Source: Calditrichia bacterium (GTDB taxonomy: Bacteria > Calditrichota > Calditrichia > RBG-13-44-9 > J075). From it: DNA of 64,000 nt. A program made the translations under genes and the position numbers. Shown here piece after piece: positions 8,285 to 16,933 of the stretch; positions within the stretch are counted from its first letter, which is position 1, and each line of letters opens with the position of its first letter. The notes under the pieces were generated by a model. It saw only the letters and a program-made list of their open reading frames with translations, ran no database searches and was not told where the DNA came from. Location: contig JACKAP010000006.1 of assembly GCA_020635015.1 (NCBI GenBank), forward strand, positions 62,001-126,000. The letters are read 5' to 3'.

Positions 8285-8827
8285 ATGTCTGCATTCAATA
8301 TATTGAACAACCAACCCACTTACGATCCGGAGGCGGTGCAGCCGATGCGCGACGAGCTGATTGCAGTGGGTTTTGAGGAAGTGTCAACCCCGGAAGATGT
8401 CGATCGCCTGGTCGGGCAGCAGGATGACAAGACCGTGCTGCTGATGATCAACTCGGTGTGCGGTTGCGCCGCCGGCAGCGCCCGACCCGGTGTCTGCGCC
8501 GCCCTGCAGCACCATGTGATCCCGGACCGGCTGGTGACCGCTTTTGCCGGGCAGGATAAAGCGGCGGTGGCTTATCTTCGGGAAAAATATCTCGGCGATT
8601 TTCCCCCGTCTTCCCCCTGTATGGCGTTGTTGCAGAACGGCGAGGTGGTGTTCATGCTGCACCGCTACATGATTGAAGGCCGGCACCATCAGGAGATCTC
8701 CCAGGCGCTGGTGATGCTGTTTGATAAATTTTGCTCCAACCAGGGGCCCTCGATCACCCCGGCACAATATGAGCAGGTGGTGCATGCCCGGGCCTGCGGA
8801 TCCAAAATTCCCCGCTTCAACGGTTAA
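8285..8827 (+). CDS. BrxA/BrxB-type bacilliredoxin
   Basis: A thioredoxin-fold protein of the BrxA/BrxB (YphP/YqiW) family, which removes bacillithiol or similar low-molecular-weight thiols from oxidised proteins. The diagnostic active-site CGC is in INSVCGCAAGSARPG, followed by VTAFAGQDKAAVAYLRE and PPSSPCMALL. It has 180 residues, some 35 more than Bacillus homologues, the excess being a C-terminal tail (TPAQYEQVVHARACGSKIP) with an extra Cys. The ribosome site GAGGAAA is clear. Placement between suf genes suggests repair of thiols or Fe-S proteins under oxidative stress; whether this organism makes bacillithiol cannot be seen here. Confidence 0.92.
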   Translation: MSAFNILNNQPTYDPEAVQPMRDELIAVGFEEVSTPEDVDRLVGQQDDKTVLLMINSVCGCAAGSARPGVCAALQHHVIPDRLVTAFAGQDKAAVAYLREKYLGDFPPSSPCMALLQNGEVVFMLHRYMIEGRHHQEISQALVMLFDKFCSNQGPSITPAQYEQVVHARACGSKIPRFNG

Positions 8828-8839
8828 ATGGAGTTGATG

Positions 8840-9154
8840 ATGGGAAAATGGATCGAAGTTGCGGCGGAAGCTGATTTTACGGAACCGGTGCGGGTGGTCG
8901 AATATGACGGCATTGACATCGCAGTCTTCCGGCTGGAGGACGGCTTCTACGCCATTGATGATGAGTGCTCCCACGATGAAGCCTCGCTGGCGGAAGGCGA
9001 GATTGTGGAGCAATGCCAGGTGGAATGTCCCCTGCACGGCGCCCGCTTCGATATCAAAACCGGAAAGAATCTCAGCTTCCCGGCGGTAGTGCCGGTGCAG
9101 GCCTATCCGACGAAAGTGGAGAACGGATTCGTCTATGTGGAAGTGGACGATTAA
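8840..9154 (+). CDS. Rieske-type [2Fe-2S] ferredoxin of the suf locus
   Basis: A small Rieske protein of about 104 residues. The two cluster-binding motifs are complete: CSH in DDECSHDEASLAEGEIV and CPLH in VECPLHGARFDIKTG, spaced as in the ferredoxin components of ring-hydroxylating oxygenases. Homologues are common next to sufBCDS, where they are assumed to donate electrons, though this is not proven. Three ATGs are in frame at 8828, 8837 and 8840; I choose 8840 because GGAG lies six bases before it. The gene begins directly after the bacilliredoxin stop, so the two are co-translated. Confidence 0.92.
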   Translation: MGKWIEVAAEADFTEPVRVVEYDGIDIAVFRLEDGFYAIDDECSHDEASLAEGEIVEQCQVECPLHGARFDIKTGKNLSFPAVVPVQAYPTKVENGFVYVEVDD

Positions 9155-9181
9155 GCACCCTTCATAAAGATATTCAAACTT

Positions 9182-9273
9182 TAGCCACAGAGTTCACAGA
9201 GAATTAACATTGATAACTGATACCTGAAAACTGACAACTGAAAACTCTGTGCGCTCTGTGTCTCTGTGGCTGA
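9182..9273. repeat. Composite inverted repeat, CCACAGAG family
   Basis: Forward arm TAGCCACAGAGTTCACAGAG (9182-9201), core rich in CTGATACCTGAAAACTGACA, and reverse arm CTCTGTGTCTCTGTGGCTGA ending at 9273. A related copy is at 38371-38440. It separates the Rieske gene from the second SufU and occupies the place where that gene's ribosome site would be expected. Confidence 0.85.
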
Positions 9274-9287
9274 AATGTTAATCCGAC

Positions 9288-9725
9288 ATGCAAACTCTCT
9301 ACCAACAAGCGATCCTTACGCACAACCGTGAGCCGCATCATTACGGGGAAATGGACAATCCGTCGCTGCGGGTGCGGGTGCTGAACCCGGTCTGTGGTGA
9401 CGAAGTGACCCTGATGCTGGCGGTTGTCGGAGAGATCATTGAAGATGTGCGCTTTACAGCCCAGGGCTGTGCGCTCTGCCGGGCTTCCGCCTCGATGATG
9501 AGTGATTTGATTAGCGAGCTAACGATTACAGCAGCCGACCGTCTTGCGGAAGAAGTTCGCTTACTCTTTCAGGGAAAGGCCGGTATCGAAAGGTTGGCGA
9601 CTTTCGGTGAACTGGCGGCATTGGCCGGCGTGCGCGATCACCCGGCGCGGATTAAATGCGTGCTGCTGCCCTGGCAGGCTCTGGAGGATGCGTTGGAGCA
9701 ATGGGATGATAAGGTGATGGGTTGA
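9288..9725 (+). CDS. Second SufU/IscU-like Fe-S scaffold protein
   Basis: A 145-residue paralogue of the SufU at 7.2 kb. Ligand cysteines are kept in NPVCGDEV, AQGCALCRAS and RIKCVLLPW, and an additional Cys appears next to the second ligand (CALC). The region around residues 85-115 is shortened and lacks the HTPPDV part of SufU. It could be a second sulfur acceptor or a cluster carrier. There is no clear ribosome site before the ATG at 9288, because the CCACAGAG repeat ends 14 bases upstream. The last two codons and the stop fall inside an ATGGGTTR array, so the C-terminus may have been trimmed or altered by repeat insertion. Confidence 0.88.
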   Translation: MQTLYQQAILTHNREPHHYGEMDNPSLRVRVLNPVCGDEVTLMLAVVGEIIEDVRFTAQGCALCRASASMMSDLISELTITAADRLAEEVRLLFQGKAGIERLATFGELAALAGVRDHPARIKCVLLPWQALEDALEQWDDKVMG

Positions 9726-9810
9726 TGGGTTGATGGGTTAATGAGTTAATGGGTGGATGACTTTGCTCGCGACGTCCGTTTTTCCCCATTAACCCATCAA
9801 CCCATCAACA
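9716..9810. repeat. Composite inverted repeat, ATGGGTTR family, overlapping a stop codon
   Basis: Forward units GATGGGTTGATGGGTTGATG run from 9716 to about 9758, the core GACTTTGCTCGCGACGTCCG is the reverse complement of the core at 3.65 kb, and reverse units CCCATTAACCCATCAACCC end near 9810. The TGA of the upstream gene is formed by the first unit. Confidence 0.88.
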
Positions 9811-9827
9811 GAATACCCCCAACAACA

Positions 9828-10400
9828 TTATTCCTCCACTATCTCATCACTTTCTTCCAGACCCAACATTTTCTTCTCCTCAATCACATAGCGGGCAATA
9901 TCCTCGAACATCTCGCTGCGCGGATAGTTCAGCAGCATGGAAAATGCCCCGATGATGAAATAGATGTGCATATTTTCCGCGAGGGAGGTCAGCAGGTAAT
10001 AGCACACCCCGACCACCACCACGACCAGCCCCAATAGCCAGACCCGGGTCATCTTTTTGCGCAGAACGGCGAAGATTTTCTCCAGCAGCTCATTTTCTTT
10101 CTGGCTGGGATCCCGTTTCAACTGGCGATCGATGATCTGGCGGCTGAACTTTCGGGCGAAATAGGTGCGCTTTAAATTGAAGATCAGCAGGGTCAGGGCA
10201 ATTACCACGATGAAGCTGGCCAGGTCGATATTCTTCAAATAGGGAAGCAGGGTGAGGTTGAACGCCGGCTTCACTGCCAGGTAGTGCCATAACGCCAGCA
10301 TATAAATCACCACGGCCGGCAAAAAGATATATTGCCAGGTGGTGCGGATGTTTCGGGAAAAACGGTTCACTTCCGGGGAAAGATCGTATTTTTTACGCAT
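9828..10400 (-). CDS. Membrane protein of unknown function
   Basis: A 190-residue protein that I do not recognise. It has a basic N-terminus (MRKKYDLSPEVNRFSRN), four likely transmembrane segments (about residues 24-44, 60-78, 120-138 and 143-160) and a charged, acidic tail (EEKKMLGLEESDEIVEE). Between the second and third helix lies a basic cytoplasmic-looking loop with repeated RQ/KR residues. It is transcribed towards the suf locus, ends 17 bases from a repeat array, and starts opposite a long hairpin at 10.43 kb. No catalytic motif is visible. Confidence 0.75.
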   Translation of the reverse strand: MRKKYDLSPEVNRFSRNIRTTWQYIFLPAVVIYMLALWHYLAVKPAFNLTLLPYLKNIDLASFIVVIALTLLIFNLKRTYFARKFSRQIIDRQLKRDPSQKENELLEKIFAVLRKKMTRVWLLGLVVVVVGVCYYLLTSLAENMHIYFIIGAFSMLLNYPRSEMFEDIARYVIEEKKMLGLEESDEIVEE

Positions 10401-10427
10401 AAGCGAATATCCATAGATGATTTTGTT

Positions 10428-10481
10428 GATGAGTTAAAGGGTTGATGGGTTGTTTTTTACCCATCAACCCTTTAACTCATC
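10428..10481. repeat. Perfect 23-bp inverted repeat, ATGGGTTR family
   Basis: The arm 10428-10450 (GATGAGTTAAAGGGTTGATG and three more bases) pairs perfectly with 10459-10481 around an 8-base loop TGTTTTTT. A further reversed unit CCCATTAACCCATT follows. The strongest hairpin of the family in this window; no T-tract follows it on either strand. Confidence 0.88.
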
Positions 10482-10497
10482 AGCCCATTAACCCATT

Positions 10498-10921
10498 ATT
10501 TAACTTACCCTTTCAAAAAAACTGCCGAAGATTGATACCATGCATTCAATAATCGAAATAAGGTATAAATGCAAGTTTTTTAATTTCTTTTTTGAGTCGC
10601 TCGCGGCTGGCGTTACATAAAAATTCAAAGCTTTTTTTACAAAATGTGATTCACCAAGTTTTAATATTCGGCAATATGTAATAAATTTAACAATTCAGGT
10701 GTTTTTTTCCAATCGGTGGAACCGCCGATAGATCGAAAAAAAGTCTGGTTTCTGCACTGTGGATGTTTTATATATGAATGGAGATACGGTAAAATATCCG
10801 GTTTTGAGAAAAATATAACGAAATGCAAAATTATCAAACGCTTAAGTATCGCTAAAACAGTTGATTTTTACGCGAATTTTCGATAAGTTGTTCCGCTACT
10901 GATGATGGAGAACAGATACCG
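10498..10921. other. AT-rich intergenic region before lapA
   Basis: About 420 bases without a convincing gene. It is AT-rich compared with its neighbours. A possible promoter for lapA is TTGATT (10861-10866), 17 bases, TAAGTT (10884-10889), then a GGAG ribosome site at 10907. Nothing else was recognised. Confidence 0.4.
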
Positions 10922-11275
10922 ATGCGAATCGCTCTGATTCTGTTTCAATTTTTACTGTTTGTGTTGCTGGTACTTTTTCTGGTGCAAAATCAGGGGCAGT
11001 TCCTGGACATCTACCTGTTCTGGTCGGATACGCCGCGCCGGGTCGACAGTCTGGCAGTGATGCTGCTTTCCTTCACCATTGGCGGAGTGCTTACCTGGGT
11101 GTTGATGACGTTTTATGTGATCAATCTCCGGGCGGATCTTCGTAAAGTGCGTCAACAGAACCGGGAATTGATGAACGAAGTGAGCAACTTTCGCAATCTT
11201 CCTCTGGATGAAATTCCTGACGCGACGGTGAGCGATGTGCCGGAGCTTCCGTCACCGGCCGCCCGCCCGGAATAA
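10922..11275 (+). CDS. LapA-domain inner-membrane protein
   Basis: A 117-residue protein with the LapA layout: a first membrane helix (LILFQFLLFVLLVLFLVQNQ, residues 5-24), a short loop with the family's NQGQFLDIYLFW stretch, a second helix (residues 40-65) and a cytoplasmic coiled tail (LRADLRKVRQQNRELMNEVSN). In Enterobacteria LapA works with LapB to tune lipopolysaccharide synthesis by controlling LpxC. Here a LapB-like protein follows after about 20 bases, which strongly supports the name. The tail is Pro-rich at the end. Confidence 0.85.
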   Translation: MRIALILFQFLLFVLLVLFLVQNQGQFLDIYLFWSDTPRRVDSLAVMLLSFTIGGVLTWVLMTFYVINLRADLRKVRQQNRELMNEVSNFRNLPLDEIPDATVSDVPELPSPAARPE

Positions 11276-11296
11276 AAGCAGCGAAGGATTAGCGAG

Positions 11297-12448
11297 ATGA
11301 CGGATAGCCCTCTCTTTGAAATCGGTTTGTTTGTGATGATGTTTGCCGCGATCGGTACGGTGTTGTGGTATTCGCTGCGGCAGAAAAACCGGGATGGGGG
11401 AGAGACGCATTATGTGCGCGCCCTGGAGGCGCTGGCGGAGGGAGACGAAGTGCAGGCGGTGGCGCAGTTTAAAGCCGCCGCCCGGGAAAACAGCAGTAAT
11501 TACCGGATCTATCTCTTGTTGGGCGATCTGCTGCGCCGGCAGGGGATGCGGGAGCAGGCGCTGAAGCTTCACAGCGACCTGACGCTGCGTGAAGGGCTGG
11601 CTGCGGAAGCGCAGTTGAAGGTGTTGCGCAGCCTGCGCCGGGATTATGAAGCGCTGGAAGATGCGCAAAAAGGCGCCGGCATTGCCGGAAAGCTGGTGAG
11701 TTTGCAGAACCGCCCGGATGGTGACGCGCTGCAGCAGTGGGTCGCACTGCTGGAAAAAATTTCCGACTGGGAAAAAGCCGCCGAGGTGGTTGCCAAATAC
11801 CGTATGAAGTTTCGTTTCAATGTAGACCGGAGGCTGGCGCTGTATGCGGTCTTCCGGGGGATGCAGTTGGGAGAAAAAGGAGAGCGAGAGGCTGCCCGTG
11901 CGCAATTTGCCGCCGCTCTGAAAAGCGATCCGGGCTGCAGCGCGGCTTATTACCATCTGGGCAAAGCCTGGCTGGCGGAGGGGAATCCCGGAGAAGCGCT
12001 GGCCGCCTGGCGCCGGTTATGTGAATCCCGCCCGGAACAAGCCTGGCTGGTGCTGCCGGAACTGGCAAAGCTGCCCCCAAACGACGGCTTGGAGGAAGCC
12101 CGGAATGACCTGATCCGGCAGCTGGCCGGGCAGAAACAGGCCGGAAGCAAAACCATACTGGCCCTGGCGACCTGGCTGGCGGAGCAAGCTAAGGATCCGG
12201 ACGGTGCTCTGGCCCTGTTGGAACAACAGGAAAAGATTGCCCCGGCGCCGGAAATTTACCGGGCTAAATTCCGCCTGTTGATGCGCAAGCGGAAATACCG
12301 CCTGGCCGCGGAACAGTACCAAGGGCTGCTGGATCAGGAGGCCGCGGGTCCGGGAGCACCGTTTGTCTGCAATGGCTGCAACCAGACGTTCGATCAGCCG
12401 CTGTGGCAATGCCCCGGCTGCCGGCAGGTCGACACCTTTGGGCTGTAA
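11297..12448 (+). CDS. LapB/YciM-like TPR protein with C-terminal zinc ribbon
   Basis: 383 residues, close to Escherichia coli LapB (389). It has an N-terminal membrane helix (residues 6-24), then tetratricopeptide repeats through about residue 340, and ends in a rubredoxin-like metal site with two CxxC pairs (CNGC and CPGC in FVCNGCNQTF...LWQCPGCRQVDTF). That arrangement is the hallmark of LapB, which couples lipopolysaccharide assembly to FtsH-dependent turnover of LpxC. The start follows an AGCGAGATG-type context 21 bases after lapA, so the two form an operon, and their presence implies an outer membrane with LPS or a related lipid. Confidence 0.88.
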   Translation: MTDSPLFEIGLFVMMFAAIGTVLWYSLRQKNRDGGETHYVRALEALAEGDEVQAVAQFKAAARENSSNYRIYLLLGDLLRRQGMREQALKLHSDLTLREGLAAEAQLKVLRSLRRDYEALEDAQKGAGIAGKLVSLQNRPDGDALQQWVALLEKISDWEKAAEVVAKYRMKFRFNVDRRLALYAVFRGMQLGEKGEREAARAQFAAALKSDPGCSAAYYHLGKAWLAEGNPGEALAAWRRLCESRPEQAWLVLPELAKLPPNDGLEEARNDLIRQLAGQKQAGSKTILALATWLAEQAKDPDGALALLEQQEKIAPAPEIYRAKFRLLMRKRKYRLAAEQYQGLLDQEAAGPGAPFVCNGCNQTFDQPLWQCPGCRQVDTFGL

Positions 12449-12477
12449 AAGCCGTAACCGAAAACACCGGATAAATA

Positions 12478-13158
12478 ATGTTCGCAAGAAAAATTTATCA
12501 CATCGGATGTCTCTTATTACTGACCGGGTTGCTGAGCACCGGTGGCTTTACGCAAAGCAATGCCGAGCTAATAGCGATGTATCGCGAGAGTAAAATCGAC
12601 CAACTGGAAAAACTCTACCAGCAGGGGAATATTCATGAACCCGGCTGGCGGATGTTTGTCGAAGCCATCTTCATCGAGGATGCCGAAACCGCTACCGTCC
12701 GCATGATGGAAGCTTACCTGCAGACGGCGCTGCCGGAGTTGCAGCAGGTGATCCGGGAACGGATTTCCAATTATTACGCCGCCCGGGGCTATTACGAAAC
12801 CGCGCGGCGGATTTTAGAGGACGAACACTCGTTCAGGGAAATTCTCGCCATCAAAGTGCCGCAGGGAGCGCAGAAACCGGCGCCGCCGGCTTCCCCGCCG
12901 CCTCAATCGGCGGAAGAAACACCCGGCGAACGTTTCGGCGTGCAGATCGGGGCCTTCAGCACCTATGACGGTGCCGAGACCGTGAGCCGGGAGTGCCGGG
13001 CCGTCTACGCCAATACCGAGATCCTCGAAAAAGAAAAAGATGGGGACACCCTTTACGTGGTGGTAATTGGCGGCTATCCGGAACGCGCCGCCGCGGAACA
13101 TATACTGACCAATGTCAATCAACAGTTTAAAGTTAAAGGCTACATCATTCAATACTAA
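12478..13158 (+). CDS. Secreted SPOR-domain protein
   Basis: A 226-residue protein with a signal peptide (MFARKIYHIGCLLLLTGLLS..., cleavage near residue 25), a helical region of about 110 residues with TPR-like spacing, a Pro-rich linker (KPAPPASPPPQSAEE) and a C-terminal SPOR domain (FGVQIGAFSTYDGAETVSRE...LYVVVIGGYPERAAAE). SPOR domains bind glycan strands stripped of stem peptides, so the protein likely sits in the periplasm at septal or remodelling peptidoglycan. It lies between lapB and a Crp/Fnr regulator; the spacings (about 30 and 13 bases) suggest one transcript. Confidence 0.88.
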   Translation: MFARKIYHIGCLLLLTGLLSTGGFTQSNAELIAMYRESKIDQLEKLYQQGNIHEPGWRMFVEAIFIEDAETATVRMMEAYLQTALPELQQVIRERISNYYAARGYYETARRILEDEHSFREILAIKVPQGAQKPAPPASPPPQSAEETPGERFGVQIGAFSTYDGAETVSRECRAVYANTEILEKEKDGDTLYVVVIGGYPERAAAEHILTNVNQQFKVKGYIIQY

Positions 13159-13171
13159 TGGAGTACTGTCT

Positions 13172-13852
13172 ATGGAAATTGATGTTTTAAAAGGGATTCC
13201 GTTATTTTCTGAACTGAGCGAGAAAGATTTAGAAAAAATAACCCAGGTAGCCAGTAAGCAGCGTTATCATAAGGACAATTTGATTCTGATCGAGGAGGAA
13301 ATCGGTTCGACGATGTTTGTGATCCTCGACGGCCGGGTTAAAATTTCCCGTATCAGTGATGACGGCCGGGAAGTCATTCTGTCGATCCTCAGCGAAGGGG
13401 ATTTCTTCGGGGAAATGTCGCTGCTCGACGGCCAGACCCGCTCGGCCAACGTGACGGCCATCGAGGAATCCGAATTGATGGTGATCCGCCGGGAGGATTT
13501 TTTGCAGATGCTCCGTGATTATCCGCAGATCGCCATCAACCTGCTCAAGGAACTGGCCCAGCGGATTCGCAAGAGTGACGAGCACATCAAGTCTCTCTCC
13601 CTGCAGGATGCCACCGGCCGGGTGGCCAGCACCCTGTTGCGCATCGCGGAAGACTCCGGGGTGTTCCGCAAGGGCCAGGTGGAAATCAGCGAACTCCCCC
13701 TCCAGCAGGATCTGGCCAATATGGCCGGCACCAGCCGGGAAACCATCTCGCGGGTAATTAAATCGCTGATGGTCCAGGGATATCTCAAGAAACAGAAAGG
13801 CAAGATCGTTATCCTGGATTACGAGAAATTCAAATCGATTTTTTCCCGTTAG
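13172..13852 (+). CDS. Crp/Fnr-family transcription regulator
   Basis: A 226-residue regulator. Residues 5-120 form a cyclic-nucleotide-binding-type beta-roll (GDFFGEMSLLDGQTRSANVTAIEESELMVI), which keeps the phosphate-binding FGEMSLL...RSA pattern and so could bind a cyclic nucleotide. The C-terminal helix-turn-helix contains QQDLANMAGTSRETISRVIKSL, typical of the family. No Fnr-type cysteine cluster is present. The start at 13172 is chosen because GGAG lies eight bases upstream. It is followed after 15 bases by a sensor kinase. Confidence 0.92.
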   Translation: MEIDVLKGIPLFSELSEKDLEKITQVASKQRYHKDNLILIEEEIGSTMFVILDGRVKISRISDDGREVILSILSEGDFFGEMSLLDGQTRSANVTAIEESELMVIRREDFLQMLRDYPQIAINLLKELAQRIRKSDEHIKSLSLQDATGRVASTLLRIAEDSGVFRKGQVEISELPLQQDLANMAGTSRETISRVIKSLMVQGYLKKQKGKIVILDYEKFKSIFSR

Positions 13853-13867
13853 TCCGAGGAGTGTCCG

Positions 13868-15937
13868 TTGCCATCAACCATTCTTCTTTTGGGAAAAGCG
13901 GAAAAGAATTTCCAGTATGTGCAGAAGTCGCTCCACGAGCAGTCCTACCGCTTTCATTTCATTGCTGCCGACAAGATTGCGCAGGAAGCCGAGCAATTGC
14001 CGGATGCCGAATTGATCATTATCGACACCCTGCCTTACGACGAAGCGGAATTTGGCCAGTTCTATGCGCTGCAGGAAAACCCCCGCTATGCCCATGTTCC
14101 CACCCTGGCGCTGGTCGATGAAAACCCTCCCCGGCTGCGTTACCGTTTGGTCAACATGGGGATTCATGATTATCTGACCGTGCCCTTCCATCGCCTCGAT
14201 CTGGAAGTGCGCTGCCGCAATCTGCTGCGCCTTAACGGTCGTTCGGCGGCGGATCCGGAGACCTTACCCGCCCGCACACCGGCGATCCATGCCCTGCAAT
14301 CCCTTCAGCAGCTCTACCGGGAGATGAACCAGTCGATCTTTCAGCTCGATAGAAACAGCTTCATCAAGTCGGTGCTGGCACAAATCCACCAGTTCAGCAA
14401 AGCCCAAATCACCTTTCTCTTTGATGTGCGGGAAGAGCAGTTTCTGCATTTGCAGCATTTCCTCCCGGCGCAATTGCTGAGCGATGAATGGCGGCTGGAT
14501 ATCTCCGATATTCCCCTGCTGACGAAGGCCGTGCGCCTGCGCGAGCCGACCATTCTGAATAATATCTCTGCCGATAATCCGTTCGTGACTCAATTGAACG
14601 CCTATCTGAACGTCAAAATACGCTCCTTTATCATCTACCCGGTGGTGATCCAGAACCATACCCGGGCGGTGCTTTGCGTGCTGAAATCCGATCAGGAGAA
14701 ATTCAGCGAATTGCATTATCTGCTGGTGGAGAACTTTGCCCATTTTCTGGTGCATGCCCATTTCCTGAGCCACCTTCGCAAGGAAACCGAAAATCAGTAT
14801 GACAATCAGGTGTGGCAGTTTTATTTTGAGTATCTCGATCAGGTGGTCAATCAACTGAGTTTTGGGATTCTGGTGATCAGCAAGGAGCTTCGGGTCAAAT
14901 ATCTCAATGAGAATGCCGCATCTCTGTTATCGGTATCCTCCAAGGAAGCCCTCTACAAGCCGCTTACCGAGATCATGAGCGAGGCGGCGGTGACGGCGGT
15001 GATGAAATCGGCCGGAGAATCGCCCCTGACCTTTGAACGGCCGGAACTGGAACTGGTTGACCGCAACCAAAAAAAGCGCCTGGTGGGCTTTTCGGTGCAG
15101 GAATTCACCGATCAAATGAGCGGGGAAGAAGGCTATATCATCTCTCTGAAAGATATCACCTTCACCAAGGAGATCCAGGAAGAGATGCGCCGGGTCGACC
15201 GTCTCGCTTCCCTGGGCGTGATGGCTTCGGGGATCGCCCACGAGATCCGCAATCCCCTGGCGGGCATCAAGGCGATGGCCCAAACCTTCGAGGAAGAGCT
15301 GCAGCCAGACGATCCCAAGAACGAATACGTGAAGCGGATCGTGCGCCTGGTGAACCGGTTGGACGATCTGCTGCGCACCCTTTTCTCCTATGCCAAGCCG
15401 CCCAAGCCCAACCGGCAGTACTGCAATCTGGATGAAGTGCTGCGGGATGTGTTCAGCCTGATGCGCCAGAAGCTCCGGGAACACAATATCAAACTGATCA
15501 AGCTGATTCATCCGGAATTGCCCCGGGCCTTCGTGGATCCGGGACAGATCCAGCAGGTGCTGGTGAACCTGTTCCTCAACAGCGTGGAGGCGATCAATAA
15601 GAACGGCGAGATTGTCATCTCGATCCAGCCGGTCGGTGAAAAAGAAGCGGCATCCAAGCCCTTCCTTTCCCCGTATCTGATGCTGGGGAAGGCTAAATTT
15701 TTTATCGAGATCCAGATCCGCGATAACGGCTGCGGGATCTCTGAAGAAAACCTCAAGCATATATTCAACCCCTTCTTTACCACCAAGACCTTCGGCACCG
15801 GCCTGGGATTGTCGATCGTCTATCAGATCATCAAAGAAAACGAGGGGTTGATTAATTATGAAAGTGAAGTGGATCAGGGCACGACCTGCTACTTATATTT
15901 ACCGGCAGAACAACCCGGTGCCATGATATTGGAATGA
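13868..15937 (+). CDS. Multidomain sensor histidine kinase (receiver-like, GAF, PAS, HisKA, HATPase)
   Basis: 689 residues, starting at TTG after a GAGGAG site. Order: a receiver-like domain (1-120, with a potential phospho-Asp in AELIIIDTLPYD), a GAF-like region (about 150-310), a PAS domain (about 325-430), a HisKA dimerisation helix with the phospho-His in GIAHEIRNPLAGIKAM, and a HATPase domain with NLFLNSVEAI, IRDNGCGIS and GTGLGLSIVYQII. No membrane segment is visible, so it is cytoplasmic. It has no partner response regulator nearby; its own N-terminal receiver may receive the phosphate or be a degenerate input. It forms a unit with the Crp/Fnr gene upstream. Confidence 0.92.
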   Translation: MPSTILLLGKAEKNFQYVQKSLHEQSYRFHFIAADKIAQEAEQLPDAELIIIDTLPYDEAEFGQFYALQENPRYAHVPTLALVDENPPRLRYRLVNMGIHDYLTVPFHRLDLEVRCRNLLRLNGRSAADPETLPARTPAIHALQSLQQLYREMNQSIFQLDRNSFIKSVLAQIHQFSKAQITFLFDVREEQFLHLQHFLPAQLLSDEWRLDISDIPLLTKAVRLREPTILNNISADNPFVTQLNAYLNVKIRSFIIYPVVIQNHTRAVLCVLKSDQEKFSELHYLLVENFAHFLVHAHFLSHLRKETENQYDNQVWQFYFEYLDQVVNQLSFGILVISKELRVKYLNENAASLLSVSSKEALYKPLTEIMSEAAVTAVMKSAGESPLTFERPELELVDRNQKKRLVGFSVQEFTDQMSGEEGYIISLKDITFTKEIQEEMRRVDRLASLGVMASGIAHEIRNPLAGIKAMAQTFEEELQPDDPKNEYVKRIVRLVNRLDDLLRTLFSYAKPPKPNRQYCNLDEVLRDVFSLMRQKLREHNIKLIKLIHPELPRAFVDPGQIQQVLVNLFLNSVEAINKNGEIVISIQPVGEKEAASKPFLSPYLMLGKAKFFIEIQIRDNGCGISEENLKHIFNPFFTTKTFGTGLGLSIVYQIIKENEGLINYESEVDQGTTCYLYLPAEQPGAMILE

Positions 15938-16008
15938 TAGACAATCAGGGAGGGACTCCGCCGGATTAAATTGGTTACGAAACTGAATTTGCAGTCAAGG
16001 AATCTTCC

Positions 16009-16805
16009 ATGGTCCGTTTTGGTATTACTGAAGACCTCATTCATCAGCCGCTGCTCTATGCCCTGCAGCATTCCCTCATCGATCACCCGTTTGAATTGAT
16101 TTCACAGTCGCCGGCACAAAATACGGCCGACCTGTGCCGTGGCAAGCTGGACGCCGCCCTGATTGGCCCGGTCGACTATGCCCGTAACAGCAGTGAATTG
16201 CTGCTGGTGCCGGATGTTATCGTCTCCAGCCACGGCGCTGCCCGGCACGGCCTGCTTTATTTCCGGGAGAATCAACAGCATATCAGCCGGGTGGTTTGCC
16301 GGGATCTCGATTCCCAATACCGGGTGCTGGCCGATATGGTCATGAAGGAATTCTTCGAAATCGAGATCGAATGGATATCCCTGCCGGGCGGATTTTCCCT
16401 GGAGAAAGCCCTGGGGAATTCCCGGCCTGCCTGGCCGAAGGCCCGGAAGCGCTCCGGGCTTTTCCCCTGGCGGATAATTTTTTCGATCTCCTGGAAGCGT
16501 GGCGTGATAATGCCGAGCTGGATTATGTGCACTATCTGCTGGCCGTGCCGGAGGCCGGGGAGTGGGAAGCGCGGATGGTCGAGCCGCTGCGCCTCTCCCG
16601 GGAACTGGGATTGCGCAATATCAAAAAAATTGCTCAGGATTTTGCGGGCCCTGCCAAAACGGGATGGGATGCCTATTACGACCTGCTGAACGAGGTGTAC
16701 CATTATGCGCCGGACGATGCGCTGTGGACCCATCTGCGCGATTATTTTCAATACCTGTTCTACTACGGCGAAATCGAATTCTTGCCGGAGATGCGGTTCG
16801 TTTGA
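16009..16805 (+). pseudogene. MqnA-like periplasmic-binding-fold protein, apparent frameshift at 16413-16416
   Basis: The first 136 residues (RFGITEDLIHQPLLYAL..., LDAALIGPVDYARNSSELLLVPDVIVSS) match the MqnA/chorismate dehydratase-like fold of the futalosine menaquinone pathway. They then run out of register at a GGGG tract. Moving to the -1 frame gives LEKALGEFPACLAEGPEALRAFPLADNFFDLLEAW and continues to a stop at 16805 with the family's C-terminal half. Joined length is about 265 residues, normal for the family. One lost G, real or an assembly error, explains it. Whether it is a true chorismate dehydratase or a sensor-type relative is open. Confidence 0.72.
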
Positions 16806-16864
16806 TGAGCGAAGTCTGTGATGGTACATTGAATGCGAAGTTTCTTGTCGTTTTCAATCCGGTG

Positions 16865-16933
16865 TTAGTTGTGGGTGATTGGTTGTTGGGTAAGATAGGT
16901 CTTTGCCAATGACCAATGACCAATCACCAATCG
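16865..16933. repeat. Composite inverted repeat, TTGGTTG family
   Basis: Forward units (TTAGTTGTGGGTGATTGGTT), core TAAGATAGGTCTTTGCC (16891-16907) and reverse units AATGACCAATGACCAATCAC. The core matches that at 35.81 kb almost exactly. About 80 bases of unassigned sequence follow before the MurF-like gene. Confidence 0.85.

Noticed and set aside
10498..10921. Possible tRNA or small gene in the spacer before lapA
   Set aside because: No cloverleaf with a TTCGA-type arm and no open frame with a ribosome site was seen.
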